A stretch of DNA of 64,000 nt, from contig OY856188.1 in the NCBI GenBank assembly GCA_963693315.1, forward strand, positions 202,369,602 through 202,433,601. The letters run 5' to 3'. Origin of the DNA: Diogma glabrata (taxonomy: Eukaryota; Arthropoda; Insecta; Diptera; Cylindrotomidae). This document shows positions 1 through 10,510 of the stretch, piece after piece (positions within the stretch are counted from its first letter, which is position 1; every line of letters begins with the position of its first letter). The notes under the pieces are model-generated. The model was not told the DNA's origin. It saw nothing but the letters and a program-made list of their open reading frames with translations, and searched no databases. Position numbers and translations under genes: made by a program.

Positions 1-889
1 GTTCTCAAGAAAACGTTTTCGTTTTTCCTTTTCTTGGAAAAACTAGATCATTCCATTTTTCTAAATTTTGTAAAAGCAAAATGTACAAAAAACATGTAAG
101 CATTTTTGTAGAAAGTATTTCGATTTTTGTACGGATAATGCTGTAAAGAAATAGAGAAGAACCAAATATACATATATTAAATAAAAAAATTTTAATTTCT
201 TCCTAATGGATAAATTCCAAGTGATAAAGCTAAAAGGAAATAACTAAGTGTTTGCAGATTGTGATGGTGAAAGCATGTTTTGTTCCCCGACAGTAAAACT
301 TTATTTTGCATCGGGAAGCAACATGGGATAAGTTGAGGCAGTCTGTTAGAGCAATTGTATAAGGATAAGTTCACCAAAGTAATATTATCGCTAAAGAAAC
401 AGGAAACACTCAAAATTATGAAATATATCATCATTGACGTATTTCGGCATGGTGCAGAAATAAATTTGGATAATTCATTTGACACGTAGGATAAATTTGA
501 TGAGGCAAAGGGAGAGATTTGGATAGAAATTCATAGTTTTGATAGTGCTGGCATTGAATTCAAATCTAGTGGGTGTACACCTAAATTCAAGGAATGTTTT
601 AGAGGCATCTGGTCATCAGAAGACATCAGCAACAGATCCAAGCAAGTTATATCAATTTATTTTATCTTATTAAATATTAATGTTGAATTTGTAGATTTTT
701 CTCTTGTGTTCCGTACAAAATGTTAGATTAATATAGGGAAGTTAAGAGATGCCCAAGATTTGGACTCGTGTGGGTGCAAACGAGTATATTCCGTAGGTTA
801 GATATTTTCTTTTTATATTTAAGTGAACTGTTAGTTTAAAACTTCATACCGGCAAGAGTGACTTCGAATCAGACCACCAAAACTAACAA
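1..889 (+). repeat. 5' LTR of gypsy-1 (3' part only)
   Basis: Direct repeat of 9222-10112. It ends in AACTAACA at 888, followed by a putative primer binding site. The upstream part of the LTR lies before the window. Small open frames inside it are shared by both copies and show no coding character. Confidence 0.88.
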
Positions 890-908
890 ATTGGCGTTCG
901 AAACAAAG
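890..908 (+). other. putative tRNA primer binding site
   Basis: The sequence immediately after the LTR end, ATTGGCGTTCGAAACAAAG, contains TGGCG followed by TTCGAA, as expected for the complement of a tRNA 3' end. The tRNA species is not assigned. Confidence 0.45.
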
Positions 909-2178
909 ACCTGGCAAATTTTTAATTATTTTTGATGCGATATTTTGTTTTGATAATACCGTAATAATAACGGTTAGTTATAGTAGATATTGTTTGGCGC
1001 GAATTTCAAGCGTAATTTTTTGGTAAAACCAGTTTTGGTTTTTGTGGTTGATTTTAGATCAATTTTTTTTTTTTGTGAAATATTTTTGGGAAAACCAGCT
1101 TGGTTTTGATTTATGAATATTGTATAATATAATGTACAATATACAATTTTTTGTAAATTATTTTTTTTTGATATAATGTTTATGTTTATTAGGTTTATTA
1201 AAATATTTTTTCTTAGCGGTAGGCCTAACAAGCCATCCATGGGGCTTCTCCCCTAACATTAATGACGTTCTTAGGTCGCCTATTGCCATCGGGGTTATGC
1301 GATCGATGAACATTGGTTTCTTCTCTTCATTCGGCGAGGGAGTTCTCAGGGACGAGGAGTGGTGTTGCTGTGTTTGTACTTAGGTGCAAACCAGTAGTAC
1401 CATTCTTTGCTCAGAGGCTTCTTCGGTGTAATGAAGAGAAGAACCAATTATACTTTGCTTTCAGGATCAGAGGCTTCACCTCAAACAAATTCAAAAACTT
1501 TTCCATTTTTCCATTTAGTCTTACAATAAAACAATTTCTCATAGAGTTTAAGATTTGAAGTCTGGTGCTCGGGAGCGTTCTTCAACTTTCGCATTAGGTT
1601 TAGGTGTAATTTATTTGTAGATTAAACAAGCACAACTGGGTCAGTAGAAATGGACCTAAGGTCTAATCGTGACAGTTGTGATTGTTTTTATTAGGTTGGG
1701 GAGAAACTGTTCTGTAGAATCTGGTCGTTAGGGGCTTTTCTAGTCAGTTCTCACATGCATTGTTGGAGTGGGCTCGCGAACGCAATTCAGATTTAAACAA
1801 AATGGATATTGTAACCATACTTACTTTTTAAATTGTCTCCAGACGAGTCTTGATTTTGGGAATCTCTTATTTTATTAAATAAAAATAAATAAATAAAACA
1901 AATCTTTTGAAAATTAAATAAATAAAAAATTTTTATTAAATGAATAATTTTTTTAGAATTAAATAATTTTAGGTAGCTAAATAAATAAATTTTCTTAATT
2001 AAGCAAATAACATCAAAATTTAAATAAATATTCTTTATTTTTTTTTAAAAAATAAATCAATATTTGAGCTAAGACGGAGCATCCAATAATTAAGCAATTT
2101 TCTAAATATTTTTTTCCATTTTTTTTAAGATAAATAAATATTTTATTTAGGGGTGCTAACGTCAATAAATAATTTTAG
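909..2178 (+). other. gypsy-1 untranslated leader
   Basis: About 1.27 kb between the primer site and the foldback insertion. I see no credible gene. From about 1870 to 2150 it is low complexity, made of degenerate AAAT/AAATAAAT runs. The 81-codon frame at 1313-1558 starts at a TTG and has no recognisable product. Confidence 0.6.
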
Positions 2179-3287
2179 GTATATAGAGCAATTCCATCCC
2201 AAAGCGATCACCTGTTGTCCATCAAAATTTTATTTTGCCTAAAACTATTTTCATTCGGTAGAGTATCGAAAATGGTTGAGTTAAAATTTTTTTTTTGATC
2301 CAAGAAACGCTTTGTTATCTTGTGCTGGTATGGTCTAAAATCGCGAACTGTGCTTACACGCGTATCTTGAAAATGCAACCATTTCTGAACGGCTAAACCG
2401 ATTTTGACAACAGTAGGCGCGTTTGAAAGCATAGTAGTTTTAGGGAAAATTTTTATCTGAGCATGTTTTCATAGAACATCTATGAGAAAATTGGAAAATG
2501 GTCAGAAAAATCGTCATTTAACATAGCCTGAACTGAAATTTTGCCCGTTAAAAAAAGAAAAAAAAAACTTTCATATATTAGCTTTTTAGTTTCCAAGTAT
2601 AAAAAGAGGGATATTTTTCGTTCTCGAGTAACGATTTTTTAAAATGTTGTCCTGCAAAAATAGGGTTCTTTATATGAAGCTTTAATCCAAATTTCACGCT
2701 CTTAAACCTTAATAAACTAAAAGCCAAAGACGAACATCTTGAAAAAGATGAAAAAGATAAAAATAGGGTTCTTCATATAAAGAACCCTATTTTTGTAGGA
2801 CAAAATTTTAAAAAATCGTTACTCGAGAACGAAAAATATCCCTCTTTTTATACTTGGAAACTAAAAAGCTAATATATGAAAGTTTTTTTTTTATTTTTTT
2901 AACGGGCAAAATTTCAGTTCAGGCTATGTTAAATGTCAATTTTTCTGACCATTTTCCTATTTTCTCATAGATGTTCTATGAAAACATGCTCTGATAAAAA
3001 TTTTCCCTAAAACTACTATGTTTCTGCTTTCAAACACGCCTACCGTTGTCAAAATCGGTTCAGCCATTCAGAAATTGTGGCATTTTCAAGATACGCGTGT
3101 AAGCACAAATCGCTATTTTAGGTTATACCAGCACAAGATAACCAAGCGTTTCTCGAAACAAAAAAAAATTTTTTACTAAACCATTTTCGATACTCTACCG
3201 AATGAAAATAGTTTTAGACAAAAAAAAATTTTGATGGACAGATTTTAGCTAAAAGTGATCGCTTTGGGATGGAATTGCTCTATATAT
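2179..3287. mobile_element. foldback element FB-S in the gypsy-1 leader
   Basis: Two inverted arms of about 500 bp (roughly 2179-2680 and 2785-3287) flank a spacer of about 100 bp. The tips read TATATAGAGCAATTCCATCC and the inverse GGAATTGCTCTATATA, so the target is probably TATA or TA. Arms include matching blocks around the AAAATAGGGTTCTT motif near the centre and the CGGTAGAGTATCGAAAATGG block near the outside. No coding capacity. The outer 26 bp or so match the ends of the larger foldback at 53571-55868, so the two belong to one family and this is the non-coding form. Confidence 0.85.
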
Positions 3288-3590
3288 GATTCTGAATTTC
3301 AGCATATCTGAAATTAAATAAATAAATTCTATTTTATATATATAATATTTTAGGAATTTTTGTGAAAGGTGAAGCAAAATTGGGTACAACGGTAATCTTT
3401 TTGTTCTTTTACGAAGTTTGTTTTTACAAAAATTTTTGTGTTTTCGAATTGGGCGTTCGTTGTTTTTTTCGTTTTTGCGTTTTTCATTTTTTTTACATTT
3501 CCATCGTACTAACTCCATTTTTTTTGGGGGAATTGGTTTTAATATTGTTGTTGATTGCGAGTTCATAATTTTACGTGTTTTACCATCGAA
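3288..3590 (+). other. leader between foldback and gag
   Basis: AT-rich 303-bp stretch with long T runs. The short open frames here are low complexity and overlap each other on both strands. I see no gene; it is probably the end of the retrotransposon leader. Confidence 0.5.
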
Positions 3591-5387
3591 ATGTCAAGCC
3601 AGTTAGACGTTGACCATCCGTTCTATGGTTTGGAACCCACCGAACTACAGGTCGAATGTTTGGTTCGGGGTGTGGACTTCAGGGGGGTCAATTGGGCAGA
3701 GGAACTGTGAAACCACGCAGATCATGGTGCAGTTCCAATAACATTATCTCATGCGAGAGATTTGATAGAGGAATCTCAAATGGTGGTGCAGGCAGCACAA
3801 CTTATTTTAAATCAAGTACGACAACTTCGGTCACCGATTAATCAGACCTTCTTAGATGGTTTGGCGAATCGAGTGTTGCACTACACGGGTAGGATGAATA
3901 GGTTGGGTCCTCGCAATGACTTGCAAGAAGCCCGCACCTACGCTATCTCACAATTGTCACGCGCTTGGAATATAATAGGATCGTTGTCAACACGTCCAGT
4001 TATGCAGAATAAACCAGGAGTATCATCTGCTCCATCTGCTTCACCTGTCTTTCAACCAGATGAGAGATCCACACCGATCCCAGTACGGCCAATATCGGAA
4101 ACAATACATAGTCTGAATCGTCCAAACCAGCAACAACAGAGACGGTCAGATCAATTGCCACCGGCTTATTTCCAGCAATCGGGCTTGAGGGCAGAGGACT
4201 TTGCAATACCACAATTGGGTCCAACATTCCAAGCTGAACACTTACACAACAATCCAGCATTGGTACAACAACAATCATTAAATCGTTCATCAGTACCACA
4301 GGTACAACCACTACCAGTATATCCACCAGTTCCACTAACAGCACCACCACCATACAACCAACCTCCTCAGGTATGGCGTGTCGCGGCTCCAGCGTTAGCA
4401 CCAGTGGAGTACCGAGGGGTTCGTGGGAACAATTTGAGTCGTTATGACTCAAATTGGGTTCCAACCTTCACAGGAGATGGTCACTCTCCTGATGTTCATG
4501 AGTTTATTCATAGAGTGGAGGCGGCTGCCAGAAGAGACCGTGTGTCATGGGACGACCTTAGGTCTATCATACCACGGTATCTGAAAGCAGCGGCCGACAG
4601 ATACTATTTGAATTTAACTCATGAATATGAGGTGGTGACCTATCCAGTGCTAAGGGAGGGACTCCTACAAACCTTCGATACGCTCACTGATGATAAGGCG
4701 ATCTTGCGAGTTCTTCTGAACCGCAAACAAAAGTCAAAGGAGAGCGTGTACGAGTATCTGGTGGAGATTGGTTCGTTAAACCGTCGCTTAGCTCGTCCAT
4801 TTGCTGACCGTGAAATGCTAGAGATTGCTCGGGAGGGACTGAGTGTGGAGCTCAAAAATGCTACACTTGCAGCAACAATACATTCAATGGATGAACTTCG
4901 GACTTTATGTCAGAAGTTTGAACGTTTGTGGTCCACACCAGTTCCGACCAGAACATCAAATTTAAGAATTAGCGAGCTACAGCAGATGGATGATTATGAG
5001 GTGGAAGTTGAACCAGAACATCATGGATATATTGAAGCGGTGGATTCAACACAGAGACGGATATTGCAGCGACCTGGCATAACATCGGATAACATTCAAC
5101 CTGGTCCATCAATATCCAGACAACCAATAGTATGTTTCAGATGTGGAGTAAACGGTCATCAAGCTCCTGATTGCTCTAAGAATCGGACAAAATTATATTG
5201 CTGGAAATGTAACAAACCGGATGTAATTTATGCAAATTGTTCATATTGTCACCCGTCGTTAAACTACCGTCCGAGAGTACATGCTTCGGGGATGGTACCC
5301 TTGGTTCAACATCCAATGAGCCCGAAGAAATCGACGAGAGATGTAGCGACGCAGGACGATCGGCCACCACCAATGAAACCCGAATAA
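3591..5387 (+). pseudogene. gag: gypsy-1 Gag (capsid-nucleocapsid), early in-frame stop
   Basis: The first ATG of this frame is at 3591. The next 39 codons read as a typical insect gypsy Gag N-terminus (a conserved LxPTELxxECLVRGV-like segment), then codon 40 is TGA at 3708-3710. The frame resumes without shift and stays open to 5387. With the stop ignored, the product would be about 598 aa. It has a proline/glutamine-rich linker around residues 140-270, a capsid-like Retrotrans_gag region around 280-450, and a CCHC zinc knuckle CFRCGVNGHQAPDC near 515-528. A second cysteine cluster (CWKC...CSYC) lies near 537-553. The open part after the stop begins near TTG 3762, and its first in-frame ATG is 3780. 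This copy therefore probably cannot make full Gag unless the stop is read through. It overlaps pol, which lies in the -1 frame. Confidence 0.85.
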
Positions 5388-8300
5388 AATCATCAAATAC
5401 ATTTAATTTCCCATCATTACATCGAACGTATTTTAGACGTCTGGAACGTAACATCAGATATTGGAGGATGAGGAAATTATTTCGTAAAGCTTGTATTTCA
5501 TCTATCCTTTCAGAAACAAAAGATCCTCGGCCGCGACTAACAATAAGGATTTTGGACAAACATATTTCAGGTTTATTGGATAGTGGAGCGTCAATCACAA
5601 TACTTGGAAGAAATTCCTTGGAATTATTGGAATCATCAGGTACAACCTACCGTAAATACACTTCGTGTATTCGTACGGTGGATGGTACTGCAAATACAAT
5701 CTTGGGTTACATCGAAATTCCAATAACCGTGAGTGGCTCCACTAAACCAATGCGGTTCCATATAGTCCCTGGTTTACGAGAAGAGCTCTACCTGGGCATA
5801 GATTTCTGGGAGAAATTCGGTATTGTTCCTTCTTTTGTTAGTGAACTGACTCGTACAGAGCTACAAACTTTAAATACACACAACCTCACCACTGATCAGC
5901 AACATGAACTGGAAATGATCAAGGATTCTTTCCCGTCATTTGAAGTGTCTGGGCTCGGAAAGACTTCTTTGGTTGAACATGTCATCGATGTTGGTGATAG
6001 TGCACCTGTTAAACAGAGGCATTATCCCACATCGCCGGCTGTTCAACTAAAGGTTTATGCCGAACTCGATCGGATGCTTCAAATGGGTGTGATCGAAGAG
6101 TTTAACAGTTCGTGGTGCTCGCCAGTGGTCCTGGTACAAAAACAATCTGGTAAAAACAGATTATGTATTGATAGCCGTCGTGTCAATTCACTAACTAAAA
6201 AGGACGCTTACCCACTTCCCTTGATTGATGGCTTACTAGGTCGTCTAAATAGCACAAAGTACATTTCCAGTATTGATCTCAAAGATGCTTTCTGGCAGAT
6301 TCCTCTGGCAGAAGCATCTAGAGACAAGACAGCCTTCACAGTGCCTGGTCGTCCATTGTATCAATTCCGGGTTATGCCCTTTGGATTGTGCAATGCTCCC
6401 CAGACAATGTGTCGGCTAATGCACAAAGTGATACCACATCATTATCACGAAAATGTCTTTGTTTATTTAGATGATCTATTGGTAGTCTCTTCTACGTTTC
6501 AGGAACATATGGAATTGCTGTCCAAAGTCTCTTCATTGTTAAGAGCGGCTGGGTTAACCATAAACCTCAAGAAAAGTAAATTTGTTCTGAGAGAGGTGAA
6601 ATACTTGGGATTTTTGGTTGGTGAAGATGGGCTTCGAACAGACCCTGACAAGGTAAGAGCTGTAGCAGAGTATCCAGCTCCATCTACAGTAAAACAAATA
6701 CGTAGACTATTAGGAATGGCCAGTTGGTACCAACGTTTCATACCAAATTATGCAAGCGTGGTATCACCGATTACGGATTTATTAAAGAAAAGTTCTGGGA
6801 AATTGAAATGGACATTGGAATCGCAAGCTGCTTTCGAAAATTTAAAACGATTGCTGACTACAGCACCGGTATTAGTAAACCCTGACTATAATAAAGAGTT
6901 CTTTATTAGATGCGATGCAAGTCTTACAGGGGTAGGTAGTGTGTTGTATCAGGTTGATACTGACGGACAAGAGTGTCCGATAGCCTTCATGTCGAAGAAA
7001 TTAAATAGAGCTCAAAGGAATTATTCAGTTTCTGAGCTTGAATGTCTTGCGGCAATTCTTAGTGTGAAGAAATTCAGGGGCTATGTTGAAGGTCACCGAT
7101 TTACGATTGTGACTGATCACTCAAGTCTGAAGTGGCTTATGTCACAGAAAGACTTGAGTGGTCGTCTGGCTAGGTGGAGCCTAAAACTCCAACATATGGA
7201 TTTTACCATTGTCCACCAAAAAGGTACCCAAAATAAAGTCCCTGATGCTCTATCTCGTCTTTATGACGATACACACGAGGAATTGACGGAAGCATTAACA
7301 CATCACATTAACGACATTAAAATCGACAATGAAGGTTATCGGCACAACGAATATACGGATATGATAGCTAAAGTACAATCATCACCCAAGGACTTTCCTT
7401 CAGTTAAAGTCGTGGATGATAAGCTATACATACGTATTGAGCCAAGACCTGATGCAGTACCCAACGATGTTCCTGTGTGGAAATTCTGGGTACCGAAACC
7501 GATGACTTCCAACATGATTCAGAAACATCATGATGATAGTACTGCTGCTCATGGAGGTGTTAAAAAGACTTTAGAATTACTTCGACGTCTTTATTATTGG
7601 CCGGGCATGGCGTCACAGGTACACAACTATGTAGTGTCCTGCGACACATGTAAACAGACAAAAGCCACGAATCAGATATTGCGTCCTCCGATGCAATATC
7701 AATTCGAAACAGCACGTCCATGGCAGAGAGTCTATATTGATTTTTTGGGACCGTACCCTCGTTCTACACTTGGGAATACGGTATTATTGATAGTTCTGGA
7801 TCATGCTACGAAGTTTGTATTACTGAAGCCACTCAGAAACGCAACTTCACCGAAGGTGAATGCTTTTCTAAGGAACGAAGTGTTTCTTACATATGGGGTA
7901 CCAGAGTTTCTACACAGTGACAATGGTAAACAGTTCACGAGTAGGAACTTTCAGAGTCTTTTGTCAGATTTCGGCATTAAACACATTAGGATCGGTGTCT
8001 ATAGTCCTCAAAGCAACGCGTCAGAGCGGGTCAATAGGTCAGTTCTAGCAGCAATTCGAGCGTTCATAAAAGGTCAACATACCAAGTGGGATTTACAAAT
8101 TGGTGAAATCGCATATGCACTGCGAGCCGCAGTACATTCAGCTACCAAGTACTCACCGTACTATTTATTATTTGGTCAACATCCAATCTCGGATGGAAAT
8201 ACTTACCATTTGTTGAGATCACTACACCAGCTTGGTGAAGATGCTGGTGAGGAATTAGAACGTTCTGATCATTTGACTCTGCTCAGGAACCGGGTTCAGG

Positions 8301-8557
8301 AAAATTTAAAAGCAGCTTTCAAGAAATCGCAACATCAGTATAACCTGCGATCTAAACTACGGACTTTTCAACCACAACAACATGTGTTTGTACGGCAACA
8401 TCATTTGAGTGACGCTACAAAAAAATTCTCGGCAAAATTGGCTCCAAAGTTCTTACCTGCAATGATTAAAACTAAGATTGGAAATGTACTCTATGAGTGC
8501 ATAGATATGAGCGGTAAGAATCTTGGAGTACATCACGCGAAAGACATCAGGGAATGA
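5237..8557 (+). CDS. pol: gypsy-1 Pol polyprotein (PR-RT-RNase H-IN)
   Basis: Open frame of 1106 codons in the -1 frame relative to gag, overlapping it by at least 151 bp. The listed start is a TTG, so expression is expected by -1 frameshifting from Gag, not by its own start. Domain order: aspartic protease with LLDSGAS at about residues 113-119; RT with SIDLKDAFWQIPL near 345 and the catalytic YLDD near 409-412; RNase H with RCDASLTGVGSVLYQ and VTDHSSLKWL; integrase with an HHCC zinc finger near 763-805. The integrase DDE residues are D in VYIDFLG (about 833), D in LHSDNG (about 893) and E in NASERVN (about 930). All key catalytic residues are present and the frame has no stop, so pol looks functional although gag is broken. 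The order RT-RNase H-IN assigns it to Ty3/gypsy. No env frame follows. Confidence 0.93.
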   Translation: MFILSPVVKLPSESTCFGDGTLGSTSNEPEEIDERCSDAGRSATTNETRIKSSNTFNFPSLHRTYFRRLERNIRYWRMRKLFRKACISSILSETKDPRPRLTIRILDKHISGLLDSGASITILGRNSLELLESSGTTYRKYTSCIRTVDGTANTILGYIEIPITVSGSTKPMRFHIVPGLREELYLGIDFWEKFGIVPSFVSELTRTELQTLNTHNLTTDQQHELEMIKDSFPSFEVSGLGKTSLVEHVIDVGDSAPVKQRHYPTSPAVQLKVYAELDRMLQMGVIEEFNSSWCSPVVLVQKQSGKNRLCIDSRRVNSLTKKDAYPLPLIDGLLGRLNSTKYISSIDLKDAFWQIPLAEASRDKTAFTVPGRPLYQFRVMPFGLCNAPQTMCRLMHKVIPHHYHENVFVYLDDLLVVSSTFQEHMELLSKVSSLLRAAGLTINLKKSKFVLREVKYLGFLVGEDGLRTDPDKVRAVAEYPAPSTVKQIRRLLGMASWYQRFIPNYASVVSPITDLLKKSSGKLKWTLESQAAFENLKRLLTTAPVLVNPDYNKEFFIRCDASLTGVGSVLYQVDTDGQECPIAFMSKKLNRAQRNYSVSELECLAAILSVKKFRGYVEGHRFTIVTDHSSLKWLMSQKDLSGRLARWSLKLQHMDFTIVHQKGTQNKVPDALSRLYDDTHEELTEALTHHINDIKIDNEGYRHNEYTDMIAKVQSSPKDFPSVKVVDDKLYIRIEPRPDAVPNDVPVWKFWVPKPMTSNMIQKHHDDSTAAHGGVKKTLELLRRLYYWPGMASQVHNYVVSCDTCKQTKATNQILRPPMQYQFETARPWQRVYIDFLGPYPRSTLGNTVLLIVLDHATKFVLLKPLRNATSPKVNAFLRNEVFLTYGVPEFLHSDNGKQFTSRNFQSLLSDFGIKHIRIGVYSPQSNASERVNRSVLAAIRAFIKGQHTKWDLQIGEIAYALRAAVHSATKYSPYYLLFGQHPISDGNTYHLLRSLHQLGEDAGEELERSDHLTLLRNRVQENLKAAFKKSQHQYNLRSKLRTFQPQQHVFVRQHHLSDATKKFSAKLAPKFLPAMIKTKIGNVLYECIDMSGKNLGVHHAKDIRE

Positions 8558-8820
8558 TGTCTTTTCGTTAGGTAGGGTCGTTCCTCTGGCTGGTTGTCGT
8601 CTCTGGAGTTCACATTTTCAGTGTTATATTTTACTGGTTGTATCGAGGGTTCAATGGTGCTAACGTTAGATGGATGGATGATCGATTTCAGTACTCACTG
8701 ATAGTTCCTAGGAACTTCATGAGTGTTGAAATTGATCATCGACCCTGGCGTTGGTCACCATTGATAACTCGATCCCAGATACAGATTAGTTGTGGGAAGT
8801 AGTTCGGTGGTTTCTGGCGT
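8558..8820 (+). other. gypsy-1 3' untranslated region
   Basis: About 260 bp between the pol stop and the putative polypurine tract. It has no open frame of note and no env-like gene. Confidence 0.5.
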
Positions 8821-8828
8821 AGAAGGGG
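8821..8828 (+). other. putative polypurine tract
   Basis: AGAAGGGG immediately followed by TGACGACG, the arrangement expected for a plus-strand primer next to a TG-starting LTR. An alternative LTR start is TGTAACGTCC at 8887, but it lacks a purine tract. Confidence 0.45.
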
Positions 8829-10112
8829 TGACGACGTTTTTGTGATTTCAAGGGTAAATGTCTTGGTTTTTACCTTGAATTCATGGTGTAACGTCCGCTA
8901 TGTTCGCCTAAACAATAATAAAACCAATTCATCTTCTTTTTCTAATTCAATAAAAATGTATTTCAATAGTTTCAGTTCATTTTTTCATTAAAAATAATTT
9001 TAAAATTTTCTAATACTTAACGGCTAGTTAAATTTCGAATATACTATAAAAATAAACGAACGTACCAATTTTATTTTCATTTCTAACGAACAGATGTCGT
9101 TACTCAATTATTTTGCTGAATCTTCGTGTTGCACGATTCATTAGAAAAAGTGTAAATGTCAAAAAAATCACATTTTTTTGATTTGGAAAATTGGAGTTTG
9201 ATTGTAATTCATTCTGTGTTAAGTTCTCAAGAAAACGTTTTCGTTTTTCCTTTTCTTGGAAAAACTAGATCATTCCATTTTTCTAAATTTTGTAAAAGCA
9301 AAATGTACAAAAAACATGTAAGCATTTTTGTAGAAAGTATTTCGATTTTTGTACGGATAATGCTGTAAAGAAATAGAGAAGAACCAAATATACATATATT
9401 AAATAAAAAAATTTTAATTTCTTCCTTATGGATAAATTCCAAGTGATAAAGCTAAAAGGAAATAACTAAGTGTTTGTAGATTGTGATGGTGAAAGCATAT
9501 TTTGTTCCCCGACAGTAAAACTTTATTTTGCAACGGGAAGCAACATTGGATAAGTTGAGGCAGTCTGTTAGAGCAATTGTATAAGGATAAGTTCACCAAA
9601 GTAATATTATCGCTAAAGAAACAGGAAACACTCAAAATTATTAAATATATCATCATTGACGTATTTCGACATGGTGCAGAAATAAATTTGGATAATTCAT
9701 TTGACACGTAGGATAAATTTGATGAGGCAAAGAGAGAGATTTGGATAGAAATTCATAGTTTTGATAGTGCTGGCATTGAATTCAAATCTAGTGGGTGTAC
9801 ACCTAAATTCAAGGAATGTTTTAGAGGCATCTGGTCATCAGAAGACATCAGCAACAGATCCAAGCAAGTTATCTCAATTTATTTTATCTTATTAAATATT
9901 AATGTTGAATTTGTAGATTTTTCTCTTGTGTTCCGTACAAAATGTTAGATTAATATAGGGAAGTTAAGAGATGCCCAAGATTTGGACTCGTGTGGGTGCA
10001 AACGAGTATATTCCGTAGGTTAGATATTTTCTTTTTATATTTAAGTGAACTGTTATGTTTAAAAGTTCATACCGGCAAGAGTGACTTCGAATCAGACCAC
10101 CAAAACTAACAA
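8829..10112 (+). repeat. 3' LTR of gypsy-1
   Basis: The part from 9222 on is a direct repeat of 1-889. The first portion cannot be compared because its partner lies before the window, so the start (8829 or 8887) is inferred from the purine tract and the TG dinucleotide. It ends in AACTAACA at about 10111. Confidence 0.75.
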
Positions 10113-10510
10113 TAGTACCTGTCCTAGGACGCTACCCTGCGGAACTCCTGAATCAATCTTTTTCAATGTGGAATAACTATCATCATATTTGACTCTAAAG
10201 TAGCGGTCATAAGGCGATAAGGGCTCAAAATTGCATAAAACTGTTTGGGCAGATTTCTATGTAATTTATACTTTGTGCCATGATGCCAAACTTTATCAAA
10301 AGCTTGAGCGACATCAAGAAAAACTGCGAAGCATGACCTTTTGGCTTCAATCGTTTCTTCAATAATATTCGTGATCCTATGCACTTGTTCGATGGTAGAA
10401 TGCATTTCTCTGAAACCCAACTGATGCGAAGGTATGAGGTTTATATTTTCTATTACTGGGTTAAGTCTTTTAAGAAAAAGTTTTTCAAAAAGCTTCGATA
10501 TCGTTGCACG
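10113..10510 (-). pseudogene. jockey-like non-LTR RT fragment (middle of RT)
   Basis: On the minus strand this reads a jockey-type reverse transcriptase middle: ISKLFEKLFLKRL, then QLGFREMHSTIEQVHRI, then FLDVAQAFDKVWHHG (the RT motif A region), and close to the LTR a GVPQGSVLG motif. The remaining RT, including the YADD box, should lie left of the window beyond gypsy-1, which split this element. Upstream on the minus strand the frame is broken by the insertion at 10511-11969. It is a relic. Confidence 0.8.

Larger units (their letters stand above)
1..10112 (+). mobile_element. gypsy-1: near full-length Ty3/gypsy LTR retrotransposon
   Basis: Positions 1-889 recur almost base for base at 9222-10112 and bracket overlapping gag and pol frames, the layout of an LTR retrotransposon. 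The 5' LTR is cut by the window edge. The 3' LTR is followed at once by minus-strand jockey RT sequence encoding a GVPQGSVLG motif, so the element inserted into an older non-LTR element whose other half lies left of the window. High identity between the two LTR copies (a handful of substitutions and one indel seen by eye) implies a recent insertion. A foldback element lies in the leader, and gag carries an early stop. The target duplication cannot be checked because the left flank is outside the window. Confidence 0.9.

Noticed and set aside
192..485. 97-codon minus-strand frame in the LTR (repeated at 9426-9707)
   Set aside because: Lies within the LTR of gypsy-1; no similarity to a known product, and LTRs do not normally code.
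4000..4464. 154-codon minus-strand frame inside gag
   Set aside because: Shadow of the proline/glutamine-rich gag region; valine/leucine-rich complement.
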